Assembly: GCA_041859375.1 (NCBI GenBank)
Contig: JBHEKP010000137.1
Span: forward strand, 1-26,263
Direction: 5' to 3'
From: JBHEKP01 sp041859375
GTDB lineage: Bacteria > Hydrogenedentota > Hydrogenedentia > Hydrogenedentales > CAITNO01
Length of the DNA stretch: 26,263 nucleotides
Positions 22,187-26,263 of the stretch are shown here, in pieces. The position numbers and the translations under genes were made by a program. How positions within the stretch are numbered: the stretch's first letter is position 1; every line of letters starts with the position of its first letter. The notes under the pieces were generated by a model, which was not told where the DNA came from, did not search any database, and saw only the letters and a program-made list of their open reading frames with translations.

Positions 22187-24831
22187 GCCCGCGCGCGCGC
22201 ATGGCATGGAGCGCCGCGCCGTGGCTTGCCCTCGCGGCGGCGGCGCTGCTGCTGCGCCTGGCATGGCTCAACGCCGAGTCGGTGGATTTGGAGGAGTACG
22301 CCTGCCTGGCGCGGCTGGACGCGCCGGACTTGAAAACATTCCTGACGCGGCAGCGCGAACTGTACCCCTACGGCGCGCCGCTGGTCCCCCTGCTTTTCCA
22401 CCTCTGGGCGAAATTTTTCGGCACGGGCGCGGAGGCGGCGCGGGCGCTGAGCATGCTGGCGGGCATGGCAGTGGTGTTCATGATGCCCCCGCTGGCGCGG
22501 GCATTGCGCCCGGACAGCCCCGAGACGGCGCGCCGCGCCGGATGGACCGCCGCGCTGCTGGCGGCCCTCTCGCCGGTGCACCTGTTCCAGGCAAACGAGG
22601 CGCGCATGTACGCCTTTGTGGCCCTGTTCGCCGCGCTCTCGTGGTGGACGCTGCTCCGCGCCGTCCGGGGGGGCGGCGCAACGTGGTGGATTGGCCATCT
22701 TCTTGCCAATGCCGCCTTGGTGTGGTCCCATTATCTTGCCGCGTTTGTCTGGCCCGCGCAGGCCCTTTACCTGCTTGCCGCGCGCGGCATGACCTGGCGG
22801 GGCCGCCTCGCGTGGTGCGCGGCGCACGCCCTGCTGTGCGCGCCCGTGGCCCTGTGGATAGCGGGCATCCCGGCGCAGCCGGACGAGCTGCACGAATACT
22901 ACACCTCCCCGGACTGGCGTTATCTGGTGCTGAACTGGTTCGCGGGGGAGGGGGTGAACTGGACCACCTCGGGCTGGTTCCCCTCGGCGGCGGCCCTGGG
23001 CTGGCTGCCGGAGGCGTGGCGCGGAACGGTGAGGGCGATCCATCCCGCCGCCGACTGGGCCCTGTTTGCCGCCTTTGCCGGGGCGTTCCTGTGGGCCGCG
23101 CTGGCGCTGGCGCGGGGCTTTCGGGGGAAGCCCGCCGCCTTTGCGGCGCCGCTGCTCCTGTGGTTTGTGGTGCCGATGGCGGGTATAGTGATGGTTTCCC
23201 TGCTTTGGAAGCCCCTGTACGCGTCGCGTTACCTGGTGCACACCTCGCTGGCCGCCTTTCTCATGCTGGGTTTCATGCTGGCCGGGTTGAACTCCGCCGC
23301 GCTGCGGCGGCTTGCCGCCTCAGCCATGGCGCTGCTGTTCTGCTACCAGCTTTGCCTGTCGCTGCCGCCGCAGACCCGCACCGCATGGCGCGCGGCGCGG
23401 CAGCTCGTCAGCGGACGCGACGGCGACGCCGCGCCGGTGATGGTGCAGGGTGTGTTCTGGCTTCCCATATTCCGCTTCAACCTGGAGGGGGCGGGTCCGG
23501 CGAACGCCGCCGTGCAGGAGCCGGAAACCATGGCGGACACGGCGGCGCTGCTCCTGGCGGAGGGGGGGCCGGAGGCCTGCTGGGCGGTGCTGGTGGATGT
23601 AATCCACGGTCAGGACGGCCGCCTTGCGGAGGCACTGAAGACGCGCGGGCTCGCGGTCGAACAGCACCGGTTTCCGGGGGAGCGCGTCCTTACGGCATGC
23701 CGCATCACGCCGGAGGGCGGGCGCGCCGCGCCCCCCACGGACGGCACGGGGGTTCTCCCGGTGCTGGAGGCCTTTGCGAACACCCTGGCCGCCGCCGGAA
23801 GCAACGCGCCCCTTGAGGAATGGTCGCGGCGCATGCGCGCCCATCCCGACCCGGACGGCGGCGCGCACATGCGGCTGGGCATGGAGCTGGCCCTCCGCGG
23901 GCGCGGGCGGGACGCCGCCCTGCTGTGGCGCGTGGCCGTGCGGATGTACCCCGCGAACCTGGTGGACCTGCTCATCCTCTCGCGGGAACTGGGCGCGCCC
24001 ATCCCCTTTGATCCAATGCACGAAACAGCCCTCGCGGCGGCGGCGGAAAACCCCGAACTGCTCCCCAGGCTGCGGCTGGTGCTCCAGGGGCTTTGGGACA
24101 TCCGGGACGACGATCTGCTGGTGCGTGCCTGCAACCGCGCCGTGGAGGCGCTGCCGGACTGGTCGGAGGGTTACGCCTACCACGGCATGCTGCTGCTGGC
24201 CCGCGATGATTTCACCGGGGCGCTCCCGCTGCTGGAACGGGCCGTGGCGCTCAACCCGAACCAGTTCACCCACGTCAAGCACGATCTGGCCAAGGCGCTG
24301 CTGGCGGCGGGACGCCCCGCCGAGGCCGGCGCCATGGCGGATCAGGCGCTTGAAAAAGAGCCTGGCAATGATTCTTATCTCCAAACCCGCGCCACGGCCT
24401 TCCTTGACTGCAACCAGCCCGCGGAAGCGGCGCGGCTGCTGGAGCGGGAACTGGCAGTCCATCCCGGCAACACGTCCCTGAGGGAATTGATGGCGGAGGC
24501 ACGGCTGCGCCTGGGTGAATTCGGGGAGGCAAAAAAACTCTACGACGCCCTTTCCGCTGAAAATCCCGGAAACGCCCAGATACGCATGATGGGCGCCTTC
24601 GCCCTTGCGGGCATGGGCGACGATGCCGCATTGGAGAACCAGCTCCGTGCCCTGTGCCGCGATTTTCCCGGCGCGGACAACGCCTTCATTCCCCTGGTGG
24701 CGGCCGCCTATGACCGGCATGATCCGGCGGCGCTTGAGGCCGCCATCGAAGGCTTCGCGTCCAACGGCGGCGCCTTCCCGGGCAGTCAGGCGTTGATGGA
24801 CGCGCTCCGACGAGCGGCGGCCTCTAAGTAA
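22183..24831 (+). CDS. GT39-like membrane glycosyltransferase fused to a C-terminal TPR domain
   Basis: 882 aa, starting in an ATGA overlap. Residues 1-430 are a PMT/ArnT-type GT-C domain: first helix, then VDLEEYA (34-40) with the acidic catalytic candidates, YPYGAPLVPLLFHLWAKFFG (61-80), and SPVHLFQANEARMYAFVALF (130-149), the signature of bacterial GT39 proteins. These enzymes move a sugar from a polyprenyl-phosphate carrier to an acceptor on the periplasmic side. Residues about 440-560 form a soluble linker. Residues about 565-880 are TPR-like helical pairs (GYAYHGMLLLARDDFTGALPLLERAVALNP is a canonical unit). The TPR part may recruit acceptor proteins or partner enzymes; that is inference. 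It is the last gene of the operon. Confidence 0.87.
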   Translation: MSPRARMAWSAAPWLALAAAALLLRLAWLNAESVDLEEYACLARLDAPDLKTFLTRQRELYPYGAPLVPLLFHLWAKFFGTGAEAARALSMLAGMAVVFMMPPLARALRPDSPETARRAGWTAALLAALSPVHLFQANEARMYAFVALFAALSWWTLLRAVRGGGATWWIGHLLANAALVWSHYLAAFVWPAQALYLLAARGMTWRGRLAWCAAHALLCAPVALWIAGIPAQPDELHEYYTSPDWRYLVLNWFAGEGVNWTTSGWFPSAAALGWLPEAWRGTVRAIHPAADWALFAAFAGAFLWAALALARGFRGKPAAFAAPLLLWFVVPMAGIVMVSLLWKPLYASRYLVHTSLAAFLMLGFMLAGLNSAALRRLAASAMALLFCYQLCLSLPPQTRTAWRAARQLVSGRDGDAAPVMVQGVFWLPIFRFNLEGAGPANAAVQEPETMADTAALLLAEGGPEACWAVLVDVIHGQDGRLAEALKTRGLAVEQHRFPGERVLTACRITPEGGRAAPPTDGTGVLPVLEAFANTLAAAGSNAPLEEWSRRMRAHPDPDGGAHMRLGMELALRGRGRDAALLWRVAVRMYPANLVDLLILSRELGAPIPFDPMHETALAAAAENPELLPRLRLVLQGLWDIRDDDLLVRACNRAVEALPDWSEGYAYHGMLLLARDDFTGALPLLERAVALNPNQFTHVKHDLAKALLAAGRPAEAGAMADQALEKEPGNDSYLQTRATAFLDCNQPAEAARLLERELAVHPGNTSLRELMAEARLRLGEFGEAKKLYDALSAENPGNAQIRMMGAFALAGMGDDAALENQLRALCRDFPGADNAFIPLVAAAYDRHDPAALEAAIEGFASNGGAFPGSQALMDALRRAAASK

Positions 24832-24909
24832 AAACACCGGATGCGGAATCCCGTGCTTGCTGGTAACATGTGAACTTGTTGGGGGCATTTGCAGTAAGGA
24901 GTGCCCCTG

Positions 24910-26120
24910 ATGAAGTGCGTTGCATGCGTCCATCCGGCAATCCCCCCCTGTTTTATTCTCACCCTGCTGCTGTTCCACGGGCATGCCCCGGCACAAGCCG
25001 CACCCGCTGAATTTCCCGGCGGCGGCCTGATGAAACTCGCCGCGCTGCAAACCGCAAAGGCGGAACTGGGCGTATACACCCTTTCCTGCGCGGTGGAGGG
25101 GGCGGGAACATGCACCGCCTCCCCCCGGAGGTTCCCCACGGCGGGGTCAGCGAAATCACCGTGACCCCGGCCTACGGCTGGCATGTGGCGGGCGTGACGG
25201 ACAGCGCCGAGGGCGCGAAATCCGGCTCGTACACCACCGGACCCGTCCATGAGAACCGGACCATCACCGCCTCTTTTTCGGTGAACACCCATCAAATCAC
25301 CTGCATTGCCGAGGGGGAGGGAACCTGCTCGGCAAGCCCTGAAACGGTGATCGTGGGGGAAACCAGCGAGATAACCGTGATTCCCGGCGAGGGCTGGCAT
25401 GTGGCGGGTGTCACGGACAGCATCGAAGGGGAGAAGGGGGGCGGATACACCACGGGCCAGGTGTTTGAGGACCGCACCGTCCGGGCCGTGTTTGAAAAGG
25501 ACGTGTACACCGTCACCTTTGTGGTCACCGGCGGGGGTGTCTGCGGGGCCAATCCCCCCCTGGTGGAGCATGGCGGCGTCACGGAGATCACCCTCACCCC
25601 GGCGGCGGGCGGGCATGTGGACTCCGTGGCGGGACTGGACCGCGCCGCCGCGGTGGAGGGTCCGGGCGTCACCGGCGACGGGCAAACCGCCTACACCGTC
25701 TCCGGTGTGCGCGGCAATCTTGTTGTTTCGGTTGTCTTCCACGCCGCGCACAGCAATTTGAGCGCCTGGATTGAGGGCGACCCCCAAGTCACCATCGGGG
25801 GGAACAGCACCCGGACCTTTGACGTGGGATACAGCGGCGCGGGCGGGCCGGTTTCCTTCCAGTGGCACGCGGACACCGGCGGCGGCATGGCCGTTCTTGC
25901 CGGGGAGAACGGGGAAACCCTGTGCCTTGAGGCCGCCTGCGAGGGGGACTCGGGCGTCTATTACTGCGCCGTTTCCGATGACTGGAAGACGGTGGACACC
26001 GCGCCGGTCACGCTGACCGTGCTGCCCCAGGTGCCCGCGGCGGGGATTCCGGGACTGACCCTGCTGGGCGCGACGGTCACCGTGCTCGGTGTCGTCCGGC
26101 GGCGTGTTTTCGCCGGCTAA
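24910..26120 (+). pseudogene. Surface protein with InlB-like repeats, Ig-like domain and C-terminal sorting tail, frameshifted
   Basis: AAGGAG (24896-24901) lies 8 nt before ATG 24910; a signal peptide runs to about APAQA. The starting frame reads into the first repeat (YTLSCAVEGAGTCTASP) and then leaves it at CCCCCC (25121-25126), ending at 25164. The -1 frame carries on the same repeat and stays open to 26120. Reconstructed, it is 403 aa: three repeats of about 72 residues (T-C-x-A-E-G-x-G-T-C, G-x-SEITV, GWHVAGVTDS, ...TITASF), like divergent InlB B-repeats; an Ig-like domain with SGVYYCAVS; and a tail of VPAAG, a hydrophobic helix and RRR. Comparison with repeat 3 (NPPLVEHGGVTEI) shows seven C were expected. 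One C deletion, sequencing error or ribosomal slippage explains the break. Probably anchored on the cell surface by a sortase-like system. Confidence 0.75.
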
Positions 26121-26136
26121 TTCCCCGGTGTGCGGG

Positions 26137-26165
26137 TTGTGTGTGGTCGGGAGTATGGCAATAAT
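26137..26165 (+). promoter_or_regulatory. Candidate sigma-70-type promoter for the last gene
   Basis: TTGTGT (26137-26142), 17 nt, AATAAT (26160-26165). Transcription would begin near 26172, leaving a leader of about 38 nt. Confidence 0.45.
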
Positions 26166-26209
26166 ACCCCCGTGCGGCGCATTCCGCGCCCCGTCAAGGA
26201 GAACCCGCC

Positions 26210-26263
26210 ATGATCCGCAGCATCGTTTCCTTCGTGTGCCTTGTCCTGTGCGTGTTTGCCGCC
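26210..26263 (+). CDS. Start of an exported protein (cut by the window end)
   Basis: Only 18 codons are visible: MIRSIVSFVCLVLCVFAA, a short basic start followed by a hydrophobic core, typical of a signal peptide. AAGGAG at 26196-26201, 8 nt upstream, and a promoter at 26137-26165 support a real gene. The Cys residues (10, 14) could belong to a lipobox but the context is incomplete. Nothing can be said about the mature product. Confidence 0.7.
   Translation, partial: MIRSIVSFVCLVLCVFAA

Overview
The window looks like chromosomal DNA from a high-GC, Gram-negative, saccharolytic bacterium. A WaaF-type heptosyltransferase implies an LPS outer membrane. Secreted sulfatase and glycosidases, long TPR fusions, a collagen-like protein and a C-terminal PAAG/membrane/Arg-rich sorting tail together suggest a Planctomycetes-like lineage such as Hydrogenedentota. 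That placement is inference: there is no rRNA or marker gene here to test it.

Left part (1-10744), polysaccharide breakdown. On the minus strand are two exported enzyme pairs. The first is a GH127-type beta-L-arabinofuranosidase followed by a GH2 enzyme that is broken by a junction with a second GH2 copy. The second is a Tat-exported sulfatase followed 6 bp later by a GH106-type alpha-L-rhamnosidase. Between the pairs, on the plus strand, lies a secreted protein made of 72 uninterrupted Gly-X-Y triplets and two Hcp-like (type VI tube fold) domains. Its 5' region carries a perfect 16-bp palindrome. It ends at a hairpin terminator facing the GH106 gene. Sulfated, rhamnose- and arabinose-containing glycans are the likely substrates of the enzymes.

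Middle part (10745-14940), accessory region. A Fic-domain AMP-transferase gene is preceded by an AT-rich array of degenerate 30-bp repeats. The gene plus the array is enclosed by a 55/56-bp direct repeat. Two unrecognised exported proteins follow, in visibly more AT-rich sequence.

Right part (15010-24831), plus strand, cell-envelope glycan assembly. The order is: a charged coiled-coil protein with an apparently leaderless start, waaF, an 81-residue protein, a 17-codon upstream ORF coupled to a GT2 membrane glycosyltransferase, an SGNH-like/TPR fusion, a polytopic GT-C-like membrane protein and a GT39-like/TPR fusion. Short gaps and GTGA/ATGA overlaps indicate co-translation. The set resembles a lipid-linked sugar pathway: GT2 charges a lipid carrier, GT-C enzymes use it, and the SGNH protein may modify the product.

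Right end: a surface protein with InlB-like repeats, an Ig-like domain and a sorting tail, interrupted by a -1 frameshift in a C tract. The window closes inside the signal peptide of one further gene. No tRNA, rRNA, CRISPR array, transposase or type VI secretion gene was found.
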